Shown: one piece after another, positions 23,669 to 35,261 of the stretch
Layout of the letters: each line of letters starts with the position of its first letter
How positions within the stretch are numbered: the first letter of the stretch is position 1
DNA from: Tetragonia tetragonoides
Lineage: Eukaryota > Streptophyta > Magnoliopsida > Caryophyllales > Aizoaceae
Reading direction: 5' to 3'
Length of the DNA: 64,000 nucleotides
Assembly (NCBI GenBank): GCA_038025085.1
Contig: CM076144.1
Location: forward strand, 40,893,001-40,957,000
Made by a program: the position numbers and the translations under genes
The notes under the pieces: model-generated
Databases searched by the model: none
The model's input: only the letters and a program-made list of their open reading frames with translations
What the model was told of the DNA's origin: nothing

Positions 23669-24658
23669 GCCCCTTTCTTGAATGAGCAAAACGTCCTGAG
23701 GTTTGAGATATTGGGGTTGGTAGTAGTTTTTGGGGTGAGGTTCTTTTGTTTGTTTTAAGGTTTCAACTAATAGTATTGTTAGTAGTAGTACTAATATATG
23801 TTAACTAATGTTTGGCAGCCTATGAATCAAGTGAATGTAGTGTTTAATTTAGTATAATTGTATATTAAGGAGTGGTGATGTTATATAGCATTAGCATGTT
23901 TAGATTTTGATCTTCTGGGGATTGCCAGCTCTAACATCCTTATCAATCACCCCATTTGGTAAAATTTCTGTTGGTGAAAACTTTCCTGCATTTCAAAGTG
24001 AAAACTTGCTTGTTGGTTGGTTTCTTTGAATTGAAGACGGAAATTATTGCATAGATGGATAATATGGCTATCGAATATTCAAAACCAATCTTGAGTTTTT
24101 GAATCTAAGCCTTTGTTCTAAATTTAGTGTTGGTGAATCTATGCCCAGGCCCAGAGAAGGAAATTCTTGTTTTAAGACAACTCAAGTTATGGAAGTTGAT
24201 CAAACAAGGAAACTGTTTTATCTTTCTCATTTCATATGAACTTTGATGTATCCATGGCCACCTATATCTAACCAAACAAAACCTGAACTCTTTTTCTGGG
24301 TTAATTGAGGAGTTTAAATACAGGTATGAATCCAGCAAAAAAGTCAATTTCTCACATTGTTGAGACTTCAGGAAACACAACTACATACAAGTTAGAATTG
24401 CTATTTGTGTGAAAGGAAGAGTGTCTTCTTTTCGAGTGAACTCCAGTGGACTGAATGTGAGTGAAAAAGTAGATTATTAAAAAGAATTAAATCGAATCGA
24501 ATCAATCTTACTGGGTAAGTGTCAAATAACACACCCGAAGTTGCGAGCTCAAATGATAAGAGCACCACACCTTCAAGGCTTCAACACCTTCCCACCCCAC
24601 AAATGTCCTTTTGATAGAGCATCTTCCACACCTCCAACATCTTCCCACAAATGTCCAT
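23669..24658. other. 3' UTR of PATL6-like gene and spacer
   Basis: The first 200-300 bp are probably 3' UTR. The rest shows no gene or clear repeat, apart from a short AAATCGAATCGAATC word near 24486. Confidence 0.5.
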
Positions 24659-25245
24659 TGTATTAGAGAATATTATAGTTTATTTAGAATATTCTCATTA
24701 TATATTTTAGAATATTTAATATTAAAGTTTTACCATACGTAGGAGTCTTGTATCCCTATATATATGGTGATTTCATATCAATAATATTCAAGGATTCTAT
24801 TATTCTACATGGTATCAGAGCGGCTACTTTCCTGGTAGCCTAAAACCGTAAGGTTCCGCTAAGCCGCCGGATGAAGGTCTTAAATCATATTCCATCCGGC
24901 GGACCATTCTTTTTAACTACCCACACAAATTAGTTTTTCGTTTTCTAGATTAAATTCAATTCCGTTGATCTCCACCACTACAAAAGGAGTTTTGATCTCA
25001 ATTATCTTCACGTTACCAAACATATCTCTATATCGACCCTCTAGCTCCGCCATCACGCCAGGTTCGCACGTCCCCAGCTCCGTCGTCCGCCGCCTGCAGT
25101 CCAGTCGCCGCCGACCGCCGTCCATCGCCTGCAGTCCTGCCGTCACGGACTGCCAAGCGTTGACCCCTGCTACCGCGTGATCTGCTGCTGCTGTCGATCC
25201 ATATCGTCTTCCGCTGACGCATTCTTTCCCCTTGCTCACGGTTGG
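24659..25245 (+). mobile_element. 5' end of a small-LTR retroelement (LTR, PBS, leader)
   Basis: A 151-bp LTR (24659-24809, TGTATTAGAG...TTCTACA) is followed directly by TGGTATCAGAGC (24810-24821), the primer-binding site complementary to initiator tRNA-Met used by Ty1/copia and TRIM elements. The leader has a perfect 10-bp inverted repeat (CCGCCGGATG at 24864-24873, CATCCGGCGG at 24893-24902). The following GC-rich segment to about 25245 has no long frame. No second LTR is found, so the element is truncated. Confidence 0.72.
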
Positions 25246-26223
25246 CTATGTAGCTGATGGTACCAGTTCCTGTGACAATACGAGAGTTTTGTTTTCGCCA
25301 GATTTCAAGCTTGGTTGAACTTCAAGATTGGACACAAATACATTGGACACAAAGTATAGATAATACAGAATGGTTATTGGGTTAAAACTGCAGATAATGC
25401 AAACACTGTTGAGTAGAGCCCAACTAACAATTTTTTTGTTTGTTCTCATGTTAAGGTGAATAGCTAGGTGGTAGCCTGGTTAAGGAGTATCCTGACCTTG
25501 ATACATGATATTGTTACCTAGTCAACCTAGACATGAAGCCCTTGATGTAACTTCATCTTCAATTCTTCATTAGCTTGAGTGTGCCATAATACAGTGTTTG
25601 GTATGGGTTATGTTTCAAGAAGGGGTACATTTGCAATTTATGAGAAGGGGAAAAAAAAAAGTTTTTTTACCAAAAACATGGAAAATAGCATACTAAGGGA
25701 ATGACCAGTGTATATCATCTCTGCTTGGTTAAGTAACATGTTAAGGGAAGTTGTTTGTTTCTTTCTTATTTTTGGGTGCTTGGTGGTTTAGATTCCCATG
25801 TTTTGAAGAAAAATGGTTTAAAAGCTTAGCAACCTAGTTAGCGTGTGCAGAGAGGCTATGGACAGTGTGTTTTGTGGAACTTTTGTGTCCACTGATGTGC
25901 TGAACTTGAACCGCTGTTCTCGGTCTTGACCCAACCTTAAGGTCAAGGATTCGTGCAGCAGATTAGATGCTCTCTGTCTGCGAATTCTCTCTCCCCAAAT
26001 TTCGGCAATCAAATCTTGTAATTTCTACTACCCCTTCCGTAAGGGAAGAAAATTTGACTTGAAACTCCCTTGTTTTCATTGGAGCATTTATTGCATTTTT
26101 AAGTCCTTTCATAGAGAGGAGTGGAAAATTTTACGAGTTTTTATCAGTCATCATGTGGTTTTTATGGATTGTACATCATTCTTGTATAAAATATATGAGT
26201 AGATTGTGAGATAGATAGAGTAA
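25246..26223. other. Spacer with no recognised feature
   Basis: AT-rich with only short open frames. I see nothing assignable. Confidence 0.4.
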
Positions 26224-26594
26224 GGGCGGTTCTTTTCCATTTGTTTTCTCTGTATTGATTAGGTAAGGTCTTGTTTTTGATTGGATAAGGTCATATCACC
26301 GATTGATTGAGTAAGATTCTCCCACTTCAATAAGTGGAAGGACACACTCTGAGAGTGTGATCTTTTCCACGAAATTGTACTGAACCACAATGAACCAAAC
26401 TCCACTAAACTGAATAGTGATATGTGAAAGAAAAAGTAGATTATTGAAATGATAATCACTTAACCTAATTGAGTTCTACTAAACTGAACCGATTTTACAT
26501 GGTTTATACAATAAAATCTAATAAAACTTATTTTTAGAAATAGTTTAGTGGAGTTTAGTTGAATTCATTTCAGCTTAGTGAAAGGAACACGCGC
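26224..26594. mobile_element. Tourist-like MITE, 371 bp
   Basis: Imperfect terminal repeats, GGGCGGTTCTTTTCCA against GCGCGTGTTCCTTTCACT (reverse complement of the right end), with TAA on both sides (26221-26223, 26595-26597). It includes GTAAGGTCTTG words like those of the 5.9 and 17.1 kb minisatellites. Confidence 0.6.
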
Positions 26595-27839
26595 TAAATA
26601 AAAAAAAAAAAAAACATGCAATGATAAGAAGTCTAAAAGGAGTACACATTACACATGCACAAATAAAAAAATTGGAACTTCTATAATTTGAGTGCGAATG
26701 AAGAGCTCAAAAGCTAAATTAGGATTAAGTTAATTCCATTGAGCCCAATATCATAATTCAAAACTATTATCTTACATTCTTACTATATAATATGTACTTA
26801 TAACCCTAGTTTAGGAATCAAGGTCAATACCTCAACTTTAAGGTTCAGGGTCAATAACTCAATACTCAATACCTCAAATATTTTTTGTTTTGGAATTCTA
26901 CTTGGGTTTCATATTACTGTATTATAAAATTTACCCAAGTGTGCCAAAGATTTCACTCCAAAAGGAAATGCAAAAAGACTTCTTATACGCAAAGCCAGAA
27001 AATTTTTGGGGAAGTGCAGGAAGATGTACACCATCATTTCACCCACCAACTTCTATGCTTTGAGGTCACAGTCACAGTTTGCTCTGCAAAAGCTCTTCCC
27101 TCGTGCAACTAACTGATTTTCGCACCAAAAGATACACAAAATGTATTACTCCATACATTTATTTATTTTTTGATATAATTTTCAAATTCTTTCCCTCTCA
27201 AAATCTACTAATTGGGCTTGTCAAAACGAAGTTGAGGCCCAAGCATGTGTTACTGGTAAACTGCTGCAATGTCTGAGAAGTTATATGGTCCATATGGACA
27301 TCTGGTCAGGGCCCGTTTTGACATGAGGGATATAAGAACTTTTGGGGGGAAACAAAAACTCCTGCAAGGAGTTTAGAAAGAAGAATTTCCCCTGCTTGCA
27401 TTTGCATCTAAAAAATTTACATGGTTTGACAGCGCCACGCGCAGCAAAAACTCGAATGTTTAAACACGTACTTGAGCTACAAATCCTAAGCAAGCACAAG
27501 AAATATAGGAAACTAGCAAGGTGTGATGTTCACATAAAATGCTTAACTGCGATTCTGAACCTTGTGAAGTGTGAGCTATCAGCCCATTCATACATAATTA
27601 GCCAAATTCCTTCATTCATAGCTCATACATCAAATAGAAATGAAAATGTTCTGCAAAGAGTTTTGGAAAAGGTTTTTACTTCTGACATTCCCATATTTGC
27701 ATCTACAGAATGTTTATGCGTGTGAGCCTCTTCCCAAATTGGAGACGAGTAATTTGGCTCTCGTTTACTTGAGCCACCAAAACCTAAAGTAGCATAAGAT
27801 ATGTAGGAAACTTGCACAATGGTTATTCACATGAAATGC
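26595..27839. other. Spacer; contains one copy of a local duplication
   Basis: No gene is seen. The stretch 27469-27580 is repeated, with divergence, about 293 bp further on at 27762-27839, where the second copy is split by the solo LTR at 27840-28375. Confidence 0.5.
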
Positions 27840-28375
27840 TGTTAGGGATGGGCCCTTAAATCAATAATAAACACAAGAACACAATATTTAAAGTGTGGTT
27901 GAATCCACCCACAACTTCTATTACTCAACTGCAAATTACAACTTCAATGGTGTTTCTCTCAGAACACTCTCCTCTCAATGGCTCTTCAAGCACACCCAAT
28001 AACTCTACCTAAGTGCCCATATTTATAGGCTACACAATACACTACTTCTACCACAACTAGTAAACTAGTAACCTTCCTGAACTCAGTTACCTATTAATTA
28101 GGTAACTCTACTATTACTTGCAAAATAATAAACTACTAAATAATTATTATATCCTACCCACAAAAAACTACTCGGCATTCCATAAACCGAGCTACTGATA
28201 CTCTCCAAAATACTACCAAACTTATCTTTGCCAATACTCTTCTACATGGCAATATGCCATTAACTCCTCACTGCCACACGCTACTTCCCAAATATGAGTC
28301 CAATTTCCTTAGAAACTCACACATAAAAATTAATCAATTGTTCCCAAGTTCTAAGTAGTGGGCTTGATCCCAACA
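27840..28375 (-). mobile_element. Solo LTR (536 bp)
   Basis: It begins TGTTAGGGATGGGCCC and ends GGGCTTGATCCCAACA, with an exact 5-bp duplication AATGC on both sides (27835-27839, 28376-28380). On the minus strand a GCCTATAAATATGGGC motif forms a TATA box, setting the orientation. No internal region remains, so it is the product of LTR-LTR recombination. It lies about 90 bp downstream of the CTF7 stop codon. Confidence 0.88.
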
Positions 28376-28464
28376 AATGCTATTAACAACTTTGATTTCT
28401 GAATCTCACATTTTATGATCTATTTAGTGTGAACTATTTGGCCTATCCGCCTATCCATTTGTAA

Positions 28465-31400
28465 CTAGCTTTTGTACACCAAAAAAGATGTTGTACCAGT
28501 ATATTTTGACGCCAGCACCTTTCCAGCTGATGTTGGCTGCGAGAATGCTAACTGAGAAGGCTCAATAACATTGTCTGTCCTGAAGCTTTTCCTGCATGGA
28601 TGCAAAAGGTTAACACAGACTATCGCCAAGTAAATGATGAAAAAGTGAAAATAAAGTAGTGAAACCTTTTCTTTACTAAGGATGCAGTTTTATTTTCCAG
28701 TGAAATCAATAAGAGAAACCAATAGATTTCCTTTTTTTCTTTTGCTTTTCTAGACATGCAATTGTGATAAGAACCCTCATTTATGCCCTTTATTGCTGGC
28801 AGTCAAGAGTTCAGGGCTAATATGCATGGGACTGAAGATGCATAACCAAGTGGATGACCAAGACGACTGCGTATTTATACTGGTCCCAAAGAATAAACTC
28901 CAAGTCCCTAACTGTAAAAGATTGTCTATCACTGCCACGATTGAGTATCAAAGGTGCTATTAATTGATGCTCGAGCTGGCATGGGGTATAATTACAGATG
29001 TGTCGTGCAGGTGTTCAGGTAGGTTTACTCAGAGTTTAGTTAGACATATAATAACTAGCAGGTTACCATTAGCAGGAGTAATTCATTACACAGCTTGTTC
29101 ATAACATGATTTATTGACATGTTGGTGTATCAGAAAGAGCAAATCAACTACACTAAGACAAGCATGCGAGTATTGAGGAACTCGATCAACATCAGAAGCC
29201 CCACAACCCTCCTCTTTGGATCAGAACCGACATCAAATTCGAAAGGTTTAGAGGCAATCAACACTTTATTGAAATCCTGCTCAGGTGCTTCAGCCAGATG
29301 CCTACATTAGGTGTAATTTGCCATGATCTTAAATAATGTCTCACTTAGAAATGACATTGATCTTTAAAACAGTCAGAGAGGAATAGAAAATAGTAAGATA
29401 ATCCTTGATGAAACGGGTAGAATTGAAATATCTCAGAATAGAAAGTGAGACAATTGATTTGGTACCAAGTAGATTATTCAAAATTGTAATATTTAGCACT
29501 CTACATTGCCAATTGGAAGTTCATGATACCACCAATACAAGGCACAAGGTTCCTCCAGGAAAGATCTAAGAGGGTCAGATGCAAGCAGCCTCACTTAGTG
29601 AAAGTAGAGAGCCTCTTATCAACACTAGAAAGGAAGGCAACTGATTTGGAATGCAACCGATATGTGAAACAAGATTCTTACTGAACATAGGAGTATGCGT
29701 CTTGTAACAGGGAATTTGAACCTATGCTTAACTTCTATTGAGCTCCCTGAGTTAGTAATAAGACGCGCATAAAAGGTTCCGCCGTGTCAACTGGAAACCA
29801 CAATTCTTTGGCGAACTAATCCAATGACCACATGCTCACATACAAACATACCTCAGGGCACCATCAAAAGGAAACTAATTATTTCAGCTAAGTAAAATAG
29901 AGAGGCTTCCATTTATTTGCGAATCTCTTTTTTACTACCCGTGGCCACTTTTTCTCTTTCTTCTTGTATGATTTAATAGACTAATGGCTGTATTCTTGCT
30001 TGGAAGAAAGCAATATCAAATAAATTAAGCTTATGCATAGGTTCCTAGACCGGGGGGGGGGGATTGTGATGGAAATGACAAGCTTTTTGGCCACAAGCCT
30101 ATCATGTAACTTAACAGTCAACATCTCTATTGGGCGACTGAAAGGGTTAATCATCTTAAATCATTACTCTTTGGTAATTTGTGTTAGAATTATAAGTGGA
30201 CATAATCTCATAGATCTTTGAAGCGTCCAAAATCTGTTGATGATAGAAATAAAGTAATTGAAAGAATAGATGCAATTTTACATTGTTATTGTTACAATCA
30301 TGTTATTCCTTCTAAGTCCGACCATAATGTACCAACTACCTCACAGGAAACTCCTAGAAGAAGATAATTAACAAATTGAAAAGTGCTAAAATTTTAAGAG
30401 CTGAAGTACCTCGCAGCATCCAACAAGTGAGTAGCAATATGTCTTCTTCGGTTTGATGGACTGACCCAAATAGCCCTAACGCCACAAGAAGCCTGTGTAC
30501 CTTCCTCTTCGCAGACAATTGACCCCATCGCGTTTGAATCCAATGTCTCTGAGCGTCTAAGGAGAGCATGTTTTCTAGAAACTTCTCTTTGAAAGCAGAT
30601 TCCTCCAAACTGAAGGGTAGTTGACTTCAATACCAATTCTTTTCCATTTGCATCATCGGATATTTTGTCCCCCGAGTCTGATACGATTTTGTATGCTGTA
30701 CTTATTGGCTCCACAATCATACAGCCAGCAATCCTTTGTGAGAATATAAACAGATACACCTGCAATGGCCAGAGGGAGGGATTACAAATAAGGACTGACC
30801 ATTGACCAATACAACTTTCAACCTCTTGCACCATAGTAATGTTATCTTTAAGGACAAATTTATTTTGGGTGCATATCCTTAAGGACATTAAGTACAGTAG
30901 CACAAGTCTAAAGCTTCAGTTCAGACCTGACATAGCTCATGGAAAATCCAACCATCACCAAGTTCAATCTCCATCATCTTCACAACCTCTTGGACCTAAA
31001 AAACCAAGTGTCCCAACAAGAAAGCTATGCAGTTAAAAACTAAGCATCGTAATCTACTCTATCAATCAAAAAGCATTGGCCAACATCAAATCAATAAACA
31101 AAAACTACTTCAAGCACAAGAAAATTAAGTATGAACCTTCTTCTTCTGAGCTGGAGGATCAGAATTCAACACAAGTATAATACGCTCCCTTTCGAGGGAT
31201 GGCAGATCAACCACCCTCTCATGGCGCCAACCCTATCAATCCATTTCAGCAAATCAACAACAACAAAAACAAAGCAACAGCAACAGCAATAACAACAACA
31301 ACAGCCAACCACAACAACAACAACAACAATGGAAGATGTCAAATCACCCTCTTGTAGCACTAACCTTCAGCAACAACAACAACAACAACAACAACAAAAA

Positions 31401-32142
31401 AAAAAAAAAAAAAAAAAAACCAAAAACAAAGCAGCAACAGCTACAGCAACGGCAATAGCAACAAGTGGTAGCACCACCACCACCACCACCAAGCAAAGGC
31501 GATAGCTAAAGCAACAAGCACAGAAACAGCAGCAACAACAACTGTTTCTGAAGGACCCACATAGAAAAGCAATTCAATAATCAAGCTTAAATGGTAGGGT
31601 TATATATCCTGATCCATACCTTGAATGGGATACCAAGGGTATAATTCTTGTGAAAATCACCATGAACCTTCTCATCAGATTCATCTCCTTTAGCATACTT
31701 AATCCCACATATCTTACATGTATGAAGCATAAAATCAGACTGACCCAATTCTAAATGAAACTGGGCATAGCTTCTTTTCTTGTTCAGAACCTTCTCTTTC
31801 CTCGCTACAACAACTTCCAATTTCTCTCTCTCCCCTCTTTGCTCCTCAATCTCATCTTCCCCAATCAACCCATTTTCCCTAATTTTGTAAGTCCAAACAA
31901 AAATCTCAAATCAGAACCAAATACCCAAAACAAACATGTATTAAACCACAAAAAATTCATAGGAAAAAAAAAAAGTACCTGTTAGATTGAACCAAATCCA
32001 AATTTGTCCGAGTGTACTTGATGCGAATCTCGGGTTGCTTTTTGGCGCTCGTTTCGTGGAACAAATCATCGAAACTCGAAGTGGGTTTTACAGAAATTGA
32101 AGTAAACGAGGGTTTAAAGAAAGAATCTAGTTTTTTCTGCAT
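28465..32142 (-). CDS. CTF7: Cohesin acetyltransferase CTF7/ECO1 (establishment of cohesion)
   Basis: Six exons on the minus strand: 32142-31979, 31878-31620, 31232-31137, 30995-30927, 30759-30410 and 28591-28465. They give 1065 nt and 354 aa, against about 345 in Arabidopsis. The nuclear enzyme acetylates the SMC3 cohesin subunit in S phase to lock in sister-chromatid cohesion. The protein opens with a PCNA-binding PIP box (QKKLDSFF, residues 2-9). A CCHH zinc finger follows (C109, C112, H127, H131 within [19 protein letters not shown]). The GNAT acetyl-CoA region is [20 protein letters not shown], and the typical C-terminus is [11 protein letters not shown]...TSFLVYKS. The usual Gly of the RRKGIAT motif is His here. 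Intron 5 is 1.8 kb and intron 2 carries a CAA microsatellite. The frame is intact throughout. The start lies about 180 bp from a divergent snRNA promoter. Confidence 0.96.
31258..31410. repeat. CAA-rich microsatellite and A-run in CTF7 intron 2
   Basis: Interrupted CAACAACAA tracts, followed by an A-run. Further CAG/CAA/CCA triplets continue to about 31540. It lies fully in intron 2 (31619-31233), so the poly-Val/Cys frame seen on the minus strand is not translated. Confidence 0.85.
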
Positions 32143-32324
32143 CTTTTTCTCGCCACCTAGATGGGTAAATTTCTTACAAATTTTGTGAACTGAGCTTCAC
32201 TTTCTCTCTCTCTTCTTTTGTTTGGGGTTTTGGTGTTTTAGCAAAGTTTCGAATTTGGGTTTTGTTTTGGTGTGGTGAATATTTGCGCGCCTAAATCTTC
32301 TTTGGTGAAAATGAAGTGCAAAAA

Positions 32325-32376
32325 GTCCCACATCGAAAAGAAGGGAATTAGAAGGGGAACTAAGAGGTTATATAAA
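32325..32376 (+). promoter_or_regulatory. Plant snRNA promoter: USE (GTCCCACATCG) plus TATA box
   Basis: A perfect upstream sequence element GTCCCACATCG at 32325-32335 and TATATAAA at 32369-32376, separated by 33 bp. Plant snRNA genes use this pair, and spacing of four helical turns (about 33-34 bp) marks RNA polymerase II genes, whereas Pol III genes are about 10 bp shorter. Initiation is expected about 30 bp past the TATA box, near 32400. Confidence 0.85.
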
Positions 32377-32399
32377 GTGGTGATGGGTGCGATGGCTAA

Positions 32400-32571
32400 G
32401 ACTTAATCCGTCCTGTCAGGGGTGCGTGGCGACTCGTCAATGACCGTATAGGGACGGCGGGTCGTGCCGACACCACTTACGACGAACACACTTGTCTAAG
32501 GCGAGTGAGTTTAGCCCTACTTTAGGCTTGACTTGCCCGTCAATTTTTGGAAGCTCTGTTATGGAGCTCAC
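32400..32571 (+). ncRNA. U4atac: Candidate U4atac snRNA (minor spliceosome)
   Basis: Starting about 30 bp after the USE/TATA pair, the sequence carries a U4atac layout. (1) TCCGTCCTGTCAGGGG (32407-32422) fits stem II pairing with U6atac, as human CCATCCTTTTCTTGGGG does. (2) A 5' stem-loop with GTCAATGACCGTATAGGGA resembles the kink-turn that binds 15.5K/SNU13. (3) GAACACAC at about 32473-32480 fits stem I. (4) An Sm site AATTTTTGG lies at 32542-32550. (5) A terminal hairpin AGCTC-TGTTATG-GAGCT follows at 32552-32568. The RNA would act with U6atac and U5 in splicing AT-AC/U12-type introns. The Sm class and promoter are seen directly. The U4atac identity rests on remembered alignment and was not tested by a covariance model. 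The exact ends are approximate, and no clear plant 3' box is found. Confidence 0.68.
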
Positions 32572-34319
32572 CACCCAAATCAATTTAATTTAAATCATCG
32601 CATCTAAAAAATAGATTATGTAACTTGAATAAATAAAAACCAAAAAAAATCTGCTCATTTTGTTTTATTTTTTGCGATTTGATTTGTTAAGCTGACGAGT
32701 AGATTGGAAGAGAGTGGACTGTTTCATAAAATTAAGTGGGTGGATACGGATTGAATCCAACCCATTGTCATGCGCTCATGCTAAGCCAATGGAGCACTTT
32801 TCGCAACCACAGCAGTTATCACTCAGATTATGAAGATAGCCATCATTTAAAAAAAAACTCTGGCAAGATGGAAGTTATAGACTTGGAGCAGCTACATTTT
32901 TCTTTTTAAATTGTACCATGGGAATTTTTTGCTTATCTTTTAGGCCAAGTTTCTAGAATTTTTTTGTTGGAGACCAAATATTTAATTTACTCTTATTTTT
33001 TTTCCTTCTGAATTGTTATTTTGCACGACACCCCGGTATTAACGATGAACCCATGATCAAATATTAATGGTCAACATAGAGGTGTGGAGGTTGTCACTAG
33101 TCATTAGGGGCTCATATATGAAGCTCCATATATATTTCTGGGAAATACTTAGAGGAGAATGACATTAACCAAAATTTCAATTTTTTCATTGTGATCATCC
33201 TATCTGGGACAAAAATTGCACTTCCAACTTTCTTTCTCAGTATAGTTCTGCCGTCTATGAACATGTTTTGCTCTCGTCAACCGTCTATGAACTACAAGTC
33301 TAGATGGCACTCCTAGAGGATATCAGATTCCCTATATCAAAAACAATAATAAATTTTCTTGTATATAGGAGCACAAAAAATTGACAAGTTTCGGCCTTAC
33401 AGAGACCAAGTCAGGTAACTGGACTCGCTTTCGATGTTAGACACCATCTTCATTAGGAGGAATGTAATTTCCATGAACGCTACTTCGAAGTTAGGTATCA
33501 TCGTCTTCAGGAGGAATGTAAAGTCCAGGAACGCTACTCTGAATTAAGGTCCAGCATCATCAAGTATGCAACACCTCCAATACAGTACAGCACTGCAGCA
33601 AGACTGTCCAGAGTCTGACTGTGTACCTCAGGAATAAGCAATTTGTGATCTTTCATTCCTTACCAACCTTAATCGACTTGGAATGTCTTAAACTCTCACA
33701 GCCCGGGCAGTTGTGTAAAGTTTCATGAATATAGATGTCACAATCCAGACAAAAATACTTTTTGCATTTTGGGCAAGTGACACAATAATTAGACGCAGTC
33801 CCTGCATAAACCAATAAAATTTGTAACCAACACAAGCTCAAACTGAGAAAAAGCTCACAGCATATTATCAAAAGGAACAGCAAACACATATCTCCTGTTT
33901 ACTTGGTAAGAAGACTTCTCCTGTTGTTATGTGTACTTTCAAGAAATGAAATCAGTCAGAATAGTACTCCTCTATTCCTGGGATTTGGCTGTGCGTAAAC
34001 TCCATATGAACCCCTCCCCCCTCTCCTGGGAAGGAAAGTAAGAAAGGGAACAAAAGAGTAATCCGCCTTGAGCCAGACACTAGAAATACTGTGCTTGATT
34101 TAGCTCTCAAAGATCAGTATATCAGACAGCAAGGTCCAGAGCTTCTGAACTAAAATTGATAGAGACTTTGAAGGGCCTACTACCTAGGCCTCTTGCTATA
34201 ATCAGTGGGTAGTTCCCATTTCCCTAGCTATTTACAAAGATCACTCATTTCCTGGGGAAGATAGTTACCACCTGCATCCCATTGAATCAAATATCTTCAT
34301 CACTTACAATTCTACAAAG

Positions 34320-34426
34320 CCTCTCTACTAGGCGACTAGTCAGGGGTAAGGCTGCGTACATCTGGACCTCCCCAGACCCCGCCCTCGGCGGGATACTTAC
34401 TGGGCGGTTGTTGTTGTTGTTGTTGT
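34320..34426 (+). mobile_element. Au-type SINE, 5'-truncated
   Basis: The body GGGGTAAGGCTGCGTACATC...CCCCAGACCCC and a (TTG)n tail are the hallmark of plant Au SINEs. A perfect 18-bp target duplication ACTTACAATTCTACAAAG flanks it (34302-34319, 34427-34444). It lies in the long intron of the GTF2H2 copy. The tRNA-like head is missing. Confidence 0.9.
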
Positions 34427-35102
34427 ACTTACAATTCTACAAAGGTAATAGTTAAGAAATTCACAACCAGGGGCACACATTTGATTGAATCAGTGATCAA
34501 ACCTGGCTCCCAATCTATCCAATCAATGATTAAGCCTTATCTTTGAGGAATCCAAGGATCAGTGCATATAGACTATCTTTATGTGGCTAATTGGCCATAC
34601 ATCTTTTTTTTTTTGCTTGTCTGTTGGCCATACATCATATGGTCATACTTAATACTTCATATGGAGCAGTTCCATTGGTGGACATTTACCAATGCATGTT
34701 GTTTAACTTCCCCCCACCTTTTCTCTCTCTTATCCCACACCAAAAATTCTAAGATATCACCTATCTCCCTGGTACAGAGCTTGCCCACGGATCACCAGCA
34801 GACGGTAACATTACCCTACTCCATGTTCTCCAAAAGAGAGAAAATCTCGGCATTTGTTCGTGACTGCCTAGAGAACATGCATTAGATCTGGCAATTGCTC
34901 TATCATAATTTGATCACTAATGCTTGAAATGCTCCACCAGCCTGCCATGATTTATTTCTCAAAAGATGGCTTTAACTCGTACCTGAACGCCATTTTACTA
35001 CTTTGGAAGAGATTGAGATCCAATGGGAGTTATATTTCATGGTAGTTAATTCCTCAAAACACACTGTCTTTTCACTTGGGGGCAGGACAAGGTTCAAATT
35101 CT

Positions 35103-35261
35103 TCTTTTTTTCAGATAACATGGGTAGGCTTTGCCTGACTAACCCCATGGCCCCTGAAGTTAACGAGCAGGAAAACCTCCAGTGGCCCTGAGGAGGGTCA
35201 AACCTTGGACCTCTGGAACACATCTCAGAGGTCTTACCAGCTGAGCGACGCACTCAGGGTT
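35103..35261 (-). mobile_element. tRNA-derived SINE (159 bp)
   Basis: On the minus strand it begins near AACCCTGAGTGCG, with an A box TCGCTCAGCTGG (35248-35237) and a B box AGGTTTGACCC (35205-35195), and it ends in an A-rich tail. An 18-bp target duplication GGACRAGGTTCAAATTCT with one mismatch flanks it (35085-35102, 35262-35279). It resembles a tRNA only in its promoter boxes and cannot fold as one. Confidence 0.88.

Noticed and set aside
24913..25239. 108-codon Ala/Arg-rich ORF on the minus strand
   Set aside because: It is antisense to the GC-rich leader of the small LTR element, with no recognisable domain.
31166..31360. Val/Cys-rich ORF
   Set aside because: It is antisense to a CAA microsatellite inside CTF7 intron 2.
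32400..32571. Telomerase RNA, RNase MRP RNA or U6 at the USE/TATA unit
   Set aside because: There is no CTAAACCCTAA-type template. USE-TATA spacing is the Pol II type rather than Pol III, there is no terminal T-run, and an Sm site plus 3' hairpin is present.
35195..35261. tRNA gene on the minus strand
   Set aside because: Only the A and B boxes are tRNA-like. There is no acceptor or anticodon fold, and an A-rich tail and target duplication show it is a SINE.
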